From an uncultured Ignavibacteriota bacterium (lineage in GTDB: Bacteria; Bacteroidota; Ignavibacteria; Tepidaquicellales; Tepidaquicellaceae), in NCBI GenBank assembly GCA_937915485.1, contig CALGII010000116.1, positions 1 to 20,722 on the forward strand: a stretch of DNA of 20,722 nucleotides, given 5' to 3'. The notes under the pieces are model-generated. The model was not told the origin of the DNA and made no database searches. It saw only the letters and a list, made by a program, of their open reading frames with translations. The position numbers and the translations under genes are program-made. Within the stretch, counting starts at the first letter, position 1; each line of letters opens with the position of its first letter. Shown here in pieces: positions 8,008-15,539 of the stretch.

Positions 8008-8856
8008 ATGAGGAGATTTATTCTTATTACTATCATATTCCTGCTTTTTGCGAATGTTGTTTCCGCGCAACTAAAGGGAATAACATCCTACGATAACGCT
8101 TACAGAAACTACACGGCTGGTAATTTTGACATTGCGGTGAAATATTATAACGAATATCTGAAATCATACACAAATGACGATAAAGCGATTTTCGAAAGGG
8201 GTATGTGCTACGAATCATTAAGAAAGTTTGACGAGGCGCTCAGAGATTATTCATCTGCGATTATGCTGAGACCTTTATCTGCTCCGTATTACGTCAGCAG
8301 AGGTTATGTTTATATCAAGACAGGAATGCCCCAGAACGCTTATGACGACTTCACTCGCGCAATTCAATACGACCCGTCAGGTTCCGACGGCTATTTCGGA
8401 CGCGTGAACGCCAACCTCGACCTTAACAAATACGACTTCGCGCTTTCGGATATCAATTCCGCAATAAACCTTAACAACAAGAATCCTCTCTTTTATTACA
8501 CTCGCGCGATGATTTACACCGAACTTAACGACACGGCAAAATTCTACGACGATATAGAAAGAATTCTTAACAATTACCCCGGCGACTTCTTTTCCAATTT
8601 CAAATCGCAGGGCGTGATTCTGATTCTCGATAACATAGAGCAAAACATAAATTTTCTTAACGGGTTGATTAATGAAAACCCGGGATACTTCTTGCTGCAT
8701 TTCATGCGGGGATTCAATTACTATCTCGCGAAAAAATTCGTTGCCGCGGAGGAGGATTTCAATCTCGCATTGAAATATTGCGCGAACGTAACGACAAGAA
8801 TCGCCGCGTACTCGCAAAAACTAATAGAGAACTGTAAAATATATTCTGACAAATAG
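8008..8856 (+). CDS. Exported tetratricopeptide-repeat protein
   Basis: A 282-residue protein with a signal peptide (about 1-20, ending VVSAQ) followed by tandem TPR-like helix pairs. The clearest are at residues about 26-59 (AYRNYTAGNFDIAVKYYNEY), 60-92, 93-126 (YYVSRGYVYIKTGMPQNAYD) and 127-160, with a further copy near 228-260 (FMRGFNYYLAKKFVAAEEDF). Spacing of A, G, Y and D at canonical TPR positions supports the call. Such proteins act as periplasmic or envelope scaffolds; no enzymatic domain is present and no partner can be named. It ends 1 bp before the lipoate ligase start, so it is likely co-transcribed, although no functional link is obvious. Confidence 0.85.
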   Translation: MRRFILITIIFLLFANVVSAQLKGITSYDNAYRNYTAGNFDIAVKYYNEYLKSYTNDDKAIFERGMCYESLRKFDEALRDYSSAIMLRPLSAPYYVSRGYVYIKTGMPQNAYDDFTRAIQYDPSGSDGYFGRVNANLDLNKYDFALSDINSAINLNNKNPLFYYTRAMIYTELNDTAKFYDDIERILNNYPGDFFSNFKSQGVILILDNIEQNINFLNGLINENPGYFLLHFMRGFNYYLAKKFVAAEEDFNLALKYCANVTTRIAAYSQKLIENCKIYSDK

Positions 8857-8857
8857 T

Positions 8858-9853
8858 ATGAAACTAATAAACAACAAAGACATACACGATGCATCCGTTA
8901 ACCTCGCTCTTGAAGAGTACTGCGTCAGGAATCTTGATCTCAGCGAAGAGATGTTCTTATTGTTTTACATTAACGACCCGTCGATAATAATCGGTAAGCA
9001 CCAGAATACGATAGAGGAAATCAATAAGGATTACGTTGATTCGAAGGGGATAAAGGTCGTGCGTCGTATATCGGGCGGCGGCGCTGTCTATCACGACAGG
9101 GGCAACCTGAATTTCAGTTTCATGACGAAATACTCGCCCGAGTTCTTTCACAATTTCGAAAAGTTCACGCGTCCCGTCGTTGAAACTCTGAACACTATGG
9201 GCGTTAAAGCCGAACTCGGCGGAAGAAACGACATTACCGTCGAAGGAAGGAAAATATCGGGCAACGCGCAGTTCACGAACCTCAAAACGATGTTCTCTCA
9301 CGGAACGCTTCTTCTCGACTCGCATATCGAAGACGTCGTACAGGCATTGAACGTGAAAGCGGATAAAATAGTATGCAAGGGAATCAAATCAGTGCGGAGC
9401 AGGGTCGCGAACATTTCGGAATTCCTTAATGAAAAAATTTCTATCGGGGATTTCAGACAAAAAATTATCGACAACGTTTTCAAAGAGTATGATGAACTGC
9501 CAGTCCTGAATCTTACGGATGAACAGTGGAGCGAAGTAATGAAACTTTCGGAGACTAAATACAGGACGTGGGAATGGAATTTCGGACGCTCGCCGGAATT
9601 CAACGTACAGAAAATTGAACGGTTTGAGTTCGGACAAATTGATGCCAGAATTTTCGTGAAAGAAGGTAAAATCGCTGGGATTAAATTCTTCGGAGATTTT
9701 CTCGGGTACGGCGATTCGGAAGACGTCGAAAAACTTCTTACGGGAATTGTTTACAGGGAAAACGCTGTTTTAAATGCGCTGGCTGAAACGGATTTAAGGT
9801 ATTATTTCGGCAGCATTAAATTAAATGATTTCGTAAAATTTATTTGCAATTAA
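8858..9853 (+). CDS. lplA: Lipoate-protein ligase A
   Basis: A 331-residue cytosolic ligase expected to activate free lipoate with ATP and attach it to E2 and GcvH domains. The catalytic domain carries RRISGGGAVYHDRGNLNFSF (residues 69-88), the lipoyl-adenylate binding loop, and GRNDITVEGRKISGNAQ with Lys132 matching the conserved catalytic lysine (Lys133 in E. coli). A C-terminal accessory domain is present from about 240 (WEWNFGRSPEF), so this is the long single-chain form rather than a split LplA/LplB or an octanoyltransferase. It sits between the TPR and M42 genes with 1-bp gaps on both sides. The presence of LplA implies scavenging of lipoate. Confidence 0.93.
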   Translation: MKLINNKDIHDASVNLALEEYCVRNLDLSEEMFLLFYINDPSIIIGKHQNTIEEINKDYVDSKGIKVVRRISGGGAVYHDRGNLNFSFMTKYSPEFFHNFEKFTRPVVETLNTMGVKAELGGRNDITVEGRKISGNAQFTNLKTMFSHGTLLLDSHIEDVVQALNVKADKIVCKGIKSVRSRVANISEFLNEKISIGDFRQKIIDNVFKEYDELPVLNLTDEQWSEVMKLSETKYRTWEWNFGRSPEFNVQKIERFEFGQIDARIFVKEGKIAGIKFFGDFLGYGDSEDVEKLLTGIVYRENAVLNALAETDLRYYFGSIKLNDFVKFICN

Positions 9854-9854
9854 A

Positions 9855-10925
9855 ATGAGAAAAGAAAGCAAGGATTTTCTTGAAAAGTACATAAACACCG
9901 CGTCACCTACGGGCTTTGAATATCCTGGACAGCGTATCTGGCTCGATTATATCAAGCCATACACAGACGAATATATGAGCGACACTTACGGTACTGTTGT
10001 CGGCGTGATTAACCCGAAAGCCGAATACAAGGTTGTAATTGAAGCGCACGCGGACGAAATTTCCTGGTTCGTGAGTTACATAACCGACAAGGGATACATT
10101 TACCTGAAAAGGAACGGCGGCTCCGACCATCAGATAGCGCCGTCGAAACGCGTGAACATTCACACGAAGAAAGGCGTGGTTAAAGCCGTTTTCGGATGGC
10201 CTGCGATACACGTGAGAGACCCGAAATCCGAGGAAACTCCTACGATGAAAAATATTTTTCTCGATTGCGGATGCTCTTCGAAGAAAGAAGTCGAAAAGAT
10301 GGGCGTGCACGTCGGATGTGTCGCGACATTCGAGGACGAACTCATGATGCTTAACAACAGGTATTTCGTAGGACGCGCTCTCGATAACAAGATGGGCGGT
10401 TTCGTGATTGCCGAAGTCGCGAGGATGCTCAAGGAAAAAAAGAAAAAACTTCCATTCGGTTTGTATGTAGTCAATTCCGTTCAGGAAGAAATCGGACTGC
10501 GCGGCGCCGAAATGATTTCAAGAAGAATCAAACCCGACCTCGCGATAATTACAGACGTGACGCACGATACACACGCGCCGATGTATGACAAGAAATCGCA
10601 GGGCGACACGAAAACTGGCGAAGGACCAGTGCTGACGTACGGTCCCGCGGTACATAACAACGTTTTGAACTTGCTAATCGATACGGCGAACAGGAAAAAA
10701 ATTATATTCCAGCGCGATACGGTTTACCGCGCGACGGGAACCGATACCGACGCGTTCGCGTATTCGGGAATGGGCGTTGCTTCGGCTCTTATATCAATCC
10801 CGCTGAAGTATATGCACACGACGGTCGAAATGGTTCACAAGGACGATATAGAAAAAACCATACAACTGATGTACGAGTTTCTCCTGCAGTTGAAAGCAGG
10901 AACGGACTTTCGCTACATCAAGTAA
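9855..10925 (+). CDS. M42 family aminopeptidase (FrvX/glutamyl aminopeptidase/TET type)
   Basis: A 356-residue cytosolic metallo-aminopeptidase of the M42 family, whose members often assemble into dodecameric tetrahedral shells that trim short peptides. Metal and catalytic motifs are complete: EAHADEISWFV (His65), GRALDNKMGG (bridging Asp177), VQEEIGLRGAE (catalytic Glu211, ligand Glu212), ITDVTHDT (Asp234) and KYMHTTVEMV (His321). The domain between about 75 and 165 is the PDZ-like dimerisation insert usual for M42. The ATG follows the LplA stop by 1 bp. Which residue it removes (Glu/Asp, Lys or Leu) cannot be read from the motifs. Confidence 0.93.
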   Translation: MRKESKDFLEKYINTASPTGFEYPGQRIWLDYIKPYTDEYMSDTYGTVVGVINPKAEYKVVIEAHADEISWFVSYITDKGYIYLKRNGGSDHQIAPSKRVNIHTKKGVVKAVFGWPAIHVRDPKSEETPTMKNIFLDCGCSSKKEVEKMGVHVGCVATFEDELMMLNNRYFVGRALDNKMGGFVIAEVARMLKEKKKKLPFGLYVVNSVQEEIGLRGAEMISRRIKPDLAIITDVTHDTHAPMYDKKSQGDTKTGEGPVLTYGPAVHNNVLNLLIDTANRKKIIFQRDTVYRATGTDTDAFAYSGMGVASALISIPLKYMHTTVEMVHKDDIEKTIQLMYEFLLQLKAGTDFRYIK

Positions 10926-10926
10926 C

Positions 10927-11020
10927 AATTAGTAATTAATAATTAGTAATTAGTAATTGAGAGCAGTAGTTAGTAGTTAGTAGTTAGTAGTTAGTAGTTA
11001 GTAGTTAGTAGTTAGTAGTT
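10927..11020 (+). repeat. Two-block heptamer tandem repeat (AATTAGT-type, then AGTAGTT x8)
   Basis: Immediately after the M42 stop, five 7-bp units AATTAGT, AATTAAT, AATTAGT, AATTAGT, AATTGAG (10927-10961) are followed by three bases and then eight perfect copies of AGTAGTT (10965-11020). The tract is non-coding and looks like the short tandemly repeated heptamers known from cyanobacteria and other genomes. Perfect identity over eight units suggests recent slippage expansion. Confidence 0.93.
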
Positions 11021-11033
11021 AGAATCTTTGTTT

Positions 11034-11058
11034 GTCATCCCGGCGGAGGCCGGGATCC
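11034..11058. repeat. REP-like GC-rich palindromic element
   Basis: An 8-bp perfect inverted repeat ATCCCGGC / GCCGGGAT (11037-11044 and 11049-11056) encloses a GGAG loop, within a unit beginning GTCATCCCGGCGGAGG. This closely resembles dispersed intergenic palindromes that translate as VIPAEAGIH and often create false N-terminal extensions. It is much richer in GC than its surroundings. Only one copy is present in the window. Confidence 0.75.
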
Positions 11059-11106
11059 ATAAGCGGAACACATATTCCCCTTGTTACGAAGCCCTGTTTC
11101 GGAATA

Positions 11107-11135
11107 TTGTTTTCCATCGTCAAATATTAGTTTTG
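11107..11135 (+). promoter_or_regulatory. Candidate Bacteroidota-type promoter for the orphan lipoprotein gene
   Basis: TAGTTTTG at 11128-11135 fits the Bacteroidota -7 consensus TAnnTTTG exactly, and TTG at 11107-11109 lies 18 bp upstream, near the expected 19-bp spacing of the -33 TTG element. A start codon follows at 11154. The match is seen directly; promoter activity is inferred. Confidence 0.4.
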
Positions 11136-11153
11136 CAAAAACATCATAGACGA

Positions 11154-11606
11154 ATGAAACAAATAAAAAGAACATTTATATCGTTTACACTATGCCTTCT
11201 CTCCTGTCTGATTATTGAGGGATGCGTATCATCACGATACTCAAGTGATTTCTGCTATAGATTGTATTTATTAGATACGAATTTTATTAGTAATCTTAAT
11301 CTGCTCGAATTTATTAATAATAATAATGACAAGATATATGTGATATCAGAGAAAAATACACATTATGATTTTGATAGCGCATCATTTTCTCCTCTTGAAA
11401 ATTTAAAAACTTACTGCATAGAATTGAACGAACCTGATTCTCCCATAAAAGCTATCATGCCTTTCGAGGCTGATCGTGGCGGAGGTGGTGCGATATATAT
11501 AGGCGATAAATTATTTTGGAAAAACGGATATATCGTTACTAAAGTATATATATCAAACGATATTAAAGGGACATTTGTCAGTAGGAACAAGATAAAGAAC
11601 GATTAA
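11154..11606 (+). CDS. Hypothetical small lipoprotein, AT-rich orphan gene
   Basis: A 150-residue protein I do not recognise. It starts with a typical lipoprotein signal (MKQIKRTFISFTLCLLSCLI) ending IIEGC, with Cys24 as the likely lipidated residue; Glu at -2 is unusual for a lipobox. The mature part holds a run of Asn (about 55-58), a GGGGA stretch near 109-113 and a predicted beta-rich C-terminus (AIYIGDKLFWKNGYIVTKVYI). The frame extends upstream to 11028, but that part is the REP-like palindrome read as VIPAEAGIH, so the ATG at 11154 after the promoter candidate is preferred. Codons are clearly more AT-rich than in neighbouring genes, and repeat tracts flank it on both sides, which suggests acquisition by transfer. 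It may be a real but fast-evolving gene. Confidence 0.6.
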   Translation: MKQIKRTFISFTLCLLSCLIIEGCVSSRYSSDFCYRLYLLDTNFISNLNLLEFINNNNDKIYVISEKNTHYDFDSASFSPLENLKTYCIELNEPDSPIKAIMPFEADRGGGGAIYIGDKLFWKNGYIVTKVYISNDIKGTFVSRNKIKND

Positions 11607-11690
11607 GGAGTGATATTTCAATTAGAAATGAACAATTATTATTTTCGCGTGTCGCGGTTTTTCAAATCGATTCTGAGTTGAATTAATTTC

Positions 11691-11739
11691 AATTTTAAAT
11701 TGCAATTTTGCAATTTCAAATTTGAATTTTGAATTTTTT
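11691..11739. repeat. Degenerate heptamer tract, AATTTNA-like, with a nested dyad
   Basis: Seven consecutive 7-mers read AATTTTA, AATTGCA, ATTTTGC, AATTTCA, AATTTGA, ATTTTGA, ATTTTTT, ending right at the PPK2 stop. Within it AAATTGCA / TGCAATTT (11697-11704 and 11709-11716) forms an 8-bp stem with a 4-base loop. The gap lies between convergent genes, so the dyad plus T-run might also give weak termination, but the stem is very AT-rich. Confidence 0.55.
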
Positions 11740-11740
11740 C

Positions 11741-12598
11741 CTACTTCTCCTCCAGCAATATCTGCTTTGCTTTTTGGAGTTCCGCCTGATGTTCATCGGA
11801 TACTTTCGGATATTCGGGATTGAGACCTTCAAGTGTTTTTACTATTATATCCGCGACAGCCGTCCTCGTATACCACTTCTTATCGGCGGGCACGACGTAC
11901 CACGGCGCCCAGTCGGTGCTCGTGTTGTTCAGCGTGTCCTCGTACGCGTCCATATAATCATTCCACAACGCCCTTTCTTTCACGTCGGCCGCGGAGAACT
12001 TCCAGTTTTTTTCCGGCAATTCAATTCTCTTGAGAAATCTTTTCTTCTGTTCAGATTTCGATACGTTAAGAAAAAACTTCAGTATGACGATGCCGTTATC
12101 GGTTAGGTATTTTTCGAAATTGTTTATCTCTTCAAATCTATGTTTCCAGAGTTTATCTAATTTGCCCGTGAAAGGAAGCCTCTGGTTAGCAAGGAATTCG
12201 GGATGAACGCGGACTACAAGTACTTCCTCGTAATATGAACGGTTGAATATTCCTATGCGCCCTTTTTCGGGAAGACACTTCATGCAGCGCCATAAATAAT
12301 CGTGGTCGAGTTCTTCTGTCGAAGGAGTTTTGAAACTGAATACCTGACAGCCCTGCGGATTTATGCCCGACATTACGTGCTTTATCGTTCCGTCCTTGCC
12401 TGCGGCGTCCATTGCCTGAAATATGAGAAGCATCCCGTACTTGTTCTGAGCGTATAGCCTGTCCTGAAGTTCCGAAAGACGCGCGATGCTGCCGAGAAGT
12501 TCATCCTTCGCTTCATCCTTGTCCCTGTAATCGCCCGTAAAGGACGGGTCGAGGTCTTTTAGTTTTATATTGTCACCTGGTTTTATTTTAATTTTCAT
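11741..12598 (-). CDS. PPK2-family polyphosphate:nucleotide phosphotransferase
   Basis: A 285-residue single-domain PPK2 protein that should move phosphate between inorganic polyphosphate and nucleotides in the cytosol. Walker A is MDAAGKDGT (63-71, Lys68), followed by VMSGINPQGCQVFSFK and PSTEELDHDYLWR. The Walker B region reads GIFNRSYYEEVLVVRVHPE, with Asn119 where class I enzymes have Asp; Asn with this EEVLVVRVHPE context is what I expect of class III PPK2, which can phosphorylate AMP and ADP. The lid is RFLKRIELPEKNWKFSAADVKER (about 187-209; Arg and Lys rich), and APWYVVPADKKWYTR closes the domain. Class III is an inference from motifs. The gene is convergent with the orphan lipoprotein and divergent from the GroES-like gene. 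Confidence 0.92.
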   Translation of the reverse strand: MKIKIKPGDNIKLKDLDPSFTGDYRDKDEAKDELLGSIARLSELQDRLYAQNKYGMLLIFQAMDAAGKDGTIKHVMSGINPQGCQVFSFKTPSTEELDHDYLWRCMKCLPEKGRIGIFNRSYYEEVLVVRVHPEFLANQRLPFTGKLDKLWKHRFEEINNFEKYLTDNGIVILKFFLNVSKSEQKKRFLKRIELPEKNWKFSAADVKERALWNDYMDAYEDTLNNTSTDWAPWYVVPADKKWYTRTAVADIIVKTLEGLNPEYPKVSDEHQAELQKAKQILLEEK

Positions 12599-12649
12599 CT
12601 GGCGTGTTTTTTTTTGAAAAGATTATTTTTTTGTTTTATTATTGCAATG

Positions 12650-12670
12650 TAATAAATTTATAATTTATTA
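12650..12670. promoter_or_regulatory. Perfect 21-bp dyad between PPK2 and GroES-like genes
   Basis: TAATAAATT / AATTTATTA form 9-bp arms around a TAT centre, in the 224-bp divergent gap. It lies about 52 bp upstream of the PPK2 start, so it is placed like an operator. No other structure is clear in the gap, apart from a small GC-richer patch near 12690-12715. Because the sequence is only A and T, chance is possible. Confidence 0.35.
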
Positions 12671-12822
12671 TGTATCGAAAAACATCGAGTCCCGCAACGA
12701 GCATCGCGACCCCCATACGTTTTTTTGAATAAACATTTGATGCCGATTTAAGTAATTTTACGTATGCAATTCCTTTCCCCTGATTGAGTTCGGGATTGCG
12801 AATAAAACTGATTCAATAGCAA

Positions 12823-13194
12823 ATGGAAACTCTGGAAAACAAACTTAAGAATTTAATCATAGTCGGCGACCGGGTGCTGATTAAGCCGAAGTCGCTTTCC
12901 GACAAAACGAAATCGGGTCTGTATCTCCCGACGGGTGTGCAGGAAAAAGAAGTCGTCCAGTCCGGTTACGTTATGAAGGTCGGACCCGGATATCCGCTCG
13001 CGCAGTCTTCCGAGGACCCCGACGAATCCTGGAAGAACACGGAAGAAAAAGTTAAATACATTCCCTTGCAGGTGAAAGAGGGCGACCTCGCGATATTCAT
13101 GCAGAAGGGTTCAATCGAAGTGCTTTACAAGGATGAAAAATATTTCATCGTCCCGCAGAACCAGATATTGATGATTGAAAGAGAAGAGTTTTAA
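12823..13194 (+). CDS. Enlarged GroES-like co-chaperonin family protein
   Basis: A 123-residue protein of the Cpn10/GroES fold, longer than the usual 95 or so. The start VGDRVLIKPKSLSDKTKSGLYLPTG aligns with the GroES beginning and mobile loop; LYL corresponds to the hydrophobic tripeptide that docks onto GroEL. The end VKEGDLAIFMQKGSIEVLYKDEKYFIV, then LMIEREEF, matches the GroES barrel and tail. The middle, where GroES has its short roof loop, is replaced by an acidic stretch of about 25 residues (about 66-92; ESWKNTEEKVKYIPLQ). No groEL is adjacent. It may be an auxiliary GroES for a GroEL paralogue, or a fold relative with another task. Family membership is secure; its role is open. Confidence 0.8.
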   Translation: METLENKLKNLIIVGDRVLIKPKSLSDKTKSGLYLPTGVQEKEVVQSGYVMKVGPGYPLAQSSEDPDESWKNTEEKVKYIPLQVKEGDLAIFMQKGSIEVLYKDEKYFIVPQNQILMIEREEF

Positions 13195-13294
13195 TTCTTT
13201 CTTTGTGAAATAGGAGTAATAAAACAGCGTGCTCGGATGAGTCACGGGTGTACACGGTGTTACTTTTCCTGAGTATTTAGATTTAAAATCTTTA

Positions 13295-14110
13295 TTACCT
13301 GTAATAAAACATTTCGCGCCGCTCCTCGAAGAGATTGTTCTTGTCGTTTATGAACTTGTTTTTCGCCTCGAGAGGATTTATTTCCACTATGTTAAGTTCT
13401 TCCTTATCTTCCGAAGCCCTCGACAGATAGTCGCCGTTCGGACCGAGTATTACGCTGCCGCCGGTGAATGAGACCGATTCCTTTCCTATGGTATCCGTTC
13501 CGGTTCTGTTCGCCGTAATCGTGAATACGCGGTTTTCAATGGCGCGGGCGTACATCGAGTTCTGACAGTATGGCATTACGAGGTTTGACGGATGGCAGAT
13601 TATCTGCGCCCCGCGAAGCGCCAGCGTTCTCGCGGCTTCTGGAAAAATCCAATCGAAACAAATCATCATTCCGATTTTAACCGTTTCGTATTTTTCCGAC
13701 GGGATTTCATAAACCCAGAAACCCGTGTTGCCGGGATGAAAAAAATTCTTTTCGTTGTAGAACAAATGCGTCTTTCTGTAAATCCTGAATTTCCCGTCCG
13801 GAAAAACGAGTATCGAGGAATTGTAATAAACGTGCTGGCTGCCGTCTTTTGCGCATTCACAGAATCCCGATACTATACACGCGTTTTTCTTCCTGCTGAT
13901 TTTTTTCAGCATCGAACAGTACTTCCCCGAATCGGGATTCTCGGAAATTCCCGCGAGTTCATCGAGTGAACTTAACAGGTAGCCCGAGTTCGCAAGTTCG
14001 GGTATGACCAGCAGGTCGAAGTTCGCTCCGCCGATGAAGTCCGATACTTTCTCGGTGTTCACCGACGGGTTGTGAAGTTCGGGCTTGAATTGCAGATATC
14101 CGATTTTCAT
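13295..14110 (-). CDS. Carbon-nitrogen hydrolase (nitrilase superfamily amidase)
   Basis: A 271-residue cytosolic hydrolase with the nitrilase Glu-Lys-Cys triad: VIPELANSGY (Glu38), YRKTHLFYNE (Lys113, with Glu120 as the supporting second Glu) and GMMICFDWIFPE (nucleophile Cys151). HPSNLVMPYCQNSMYARAIENRVF and a Gly-rich GGSVILGPNG are also family-typical. It hydrolyses an amide or carbamoyl C-N bond. The short, single-domain form resembles omega-amidases, carbamoylputrescine amidases and similar enzymes, but no motif settles the substrate. It lies 18 bp downstream of the PhoH gene on the same strand, so co-transcription is likely. Confidence 0.9.
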   Translation of the reverse strand: MKIGYLQFKPELHNPSVNTEKVSDFIGGANFDLLVIPELANSGYLLSSLDELAGISENPDSGKYCSMLKKISRKKNACIVSGFCECAKDGSQHVYYNSSILVFPDGKFRIYRKTHLFYNEKNFFHPGNTGFWVYEIPSEKYETVKIGMMICFDWIFPEAARTLALRGAQIICHPSNLVMPYCQNSMYARAIENRVFTITANRTGTDTIGKESVSFTGGSVILGPNGDYLSRASEDKEELNIVEINPLEAKNKFINDKNNLFEERREMFYYR

Positions 14111-14128
14111 ATTCTTAGCATCGTTTAA

Positions 14129-15472
14129 TTATAGTAGATTGCTCGCGAGTTCCGCGAGTTCCGACCGCTCACCTTTTTCAAGATTTATGTGCGCGTAAAG
14201 TTTCTGACCCTTGAAATGCTCGATTAGATATGAAAGTCCGTTCGACATCGAATCGAGATACGGGTGGTCTATCTGATAAATGTCGCCCGTGAAAACAATC
14301 TTCGTCCCTTCGCCCACACGCGTTATGATTGTTTTAATTTCGTGCGGCGTCAGGTTCTGGGCTTCGTCAACTATAAAAAATATTCTCTGAAGGCTTCTAC
14401 CCCGGATGTAACTAAGAGGCTCGACTATTAATTTTTCTTCCTTCACCATGTTTGAAATCGCCTGATGGTGCTTGTCAGTGTCGGGATACTGGTCCTGTAT
14501 TACTTTCAGGTTGTCCCAGAGCGGCTGCATGTACGGCGCGAGTTTGCTGTCAACGTCGCCGGGAAGATAACCTATGTCCTTGTTGCTCAACGGTATCACG
14601 GGACGCGCTATGTAAATCTGCCTGTATTCTTTCTTCACCGCGAGCCCGGAAGCCAGCGCCAGAAGTGTCTTGCCCGTTCCCGCTTTTCCCGTAATCGAAA
14701 CAAGAGGTATGTTCTTGTTCGTTAAAGCGTTCATCGCGAATGTCTGCTCCGCGTTTCTCGGCATTATTCCGTACGCGGGATTCTTGTCGATTCTTTCAAC
14801 CATCTCTTTTTGCGAATCGAGATATCCGAGAACCGAACGATTCTTATTGCGTATTATATAAAACTTGTTCGGGAATGCCCCGTTCTTATCCTTTTTTATT
14901 ACTTCCTTCGCCGGTATCTTAAAAGGAATCTGGTAAATTTTATTCAGCAGTTCGTCGTTAAAATCCTCCAGTATATCCTTGCCGCTGTAAAGTTCCTCTA
15001 TGTTTCCGATGTGGTCAGTCGTGTAATCTTCCGACAATACTCCTATTGCCTTTGCTTTCATCCTGAGGTTCACGTCTTTTGTTACGAGTATCACGGAGTT
15101 CGGATCCTTGGACGCCATCTTGAGTTCATAAGCAGTGCTCAATATCCTGTGGTCGTGTGTATCTTCCCTGAACACTTCCCTTATCTCGTCGCTAAGCCCC
15201 TTCGTGATTGCAATTTTCACTTTCCCCTTTCCCTTGCCGAGCGAGACGCCGCCGTTGAAAAGCGCGTTGCCCGTCAGGTTGTCGAGAGTCCTGGCAAACT
15301 CCCGCGCGTTTAGGTTTATAACCTGACTGCCTCTCTTGAAATGGTCAATTTCCTCTATTACTGCTAACGGAATAACGATGTCGTTTTCTTCAAACTGAAG
15401 AATGCACGAAGCATCGTGAAGTATTACGTTGGTGTCAAGAATGAATGTTTTCGCAGTTTTCCTTTTTGCCAT
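14129..15472 (-). CDS. PIN domain-PhoH ATPase fusion protein
   Basis: A 447-residue two-domain protein of the PhoH2/YlaK type. Residues 9-150 form a PIN ribonuclease domain: ILDTNVILHD (Asp13), PLAVIEEIDHF (Glu41), DTHDHRIL (Asp107) and VTKDVNLR (Asp133) supply the acidic metal site. Residues 240-447 form the PhoH helicase-like ATPase: Walker A TGKAGTGKT (Lys268), IARPVIPLSNKDIGYLPGD, Walker B FFIVDEAQN (Asp369-Glu370) and FTGDIYQID. Related PIN-PhoH proteins unwind and cut RNA, so a role in RNA processing or decay is likely. The ATG start follows a 118-bp gap after uvrC, and the stop is 18 bp before the amidase gene. Confidence 0.93.
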   Translation of the reverse strand: MAKRKTAKTFILDTNVILHDASCILQFEENDIVIPLAVIEEIDHFKRGSQVINLNAREFARTLDNLTGNALFNGGVSLGKGKGKVKIAITKGLSDEIREVFREDTHDHRILSTAYELKMASKDPNSVILVTKDVNLRMKAKAIGVLSEDYTTDHIGNIEELYSGKDILEDFNDELLNKIYQIPFKIPAKEVIKKDKNGAFPNKFYIIRNKNRSVLGYLDSQKEMVERIDKNPAYGIMPRNAEQTFAMNALTNKNIPLVSITGKAGTGKTLLALASGLAVKKEYRQIYIARPVIPLSNKDIGYLPGDVDSKLAPYMQPLWDNLKVIQDQYPDTDKHHQAISNMVKEEKLIVEPLSYIRGRSLQRIFFIVDEAQNLTPHEIKTIITRVGEGTKIVFTGDIYQIDHPYLDSMSNGLSYLIEHFKGQKLYAHINLEKGERSELAELASNLL

Positions 15473-15539
15473 GTCGTTTTTTGTTTTAGATTTTTTCCGT
15501 TTAATGTTTTTATAGAACCTGTTTCCCCCAAAGAACCAT

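Noticed and set aside
10965..11020. Tandem repeat as a CRISPR array
   Set aside because: Units are 7 bp and contiguous, with no spacers and no cas genes.
13198..13294. Possible bidirectional terminator between the GroES-like and amidase genes
   Set aside because: The only dyad (AGATTT/AAATCT) is short and AT-only, without a proper T-run context; GTGTACAC nearby is too short to count.
14810..15313. 167-codon plus-strand frame opposite the PIN-PhoH gene, and similar frames opposite uvrC and the S9 gene
   Set aside because: All are shadows of strongly supported genes and lack recognisable motifs or plausible starts.
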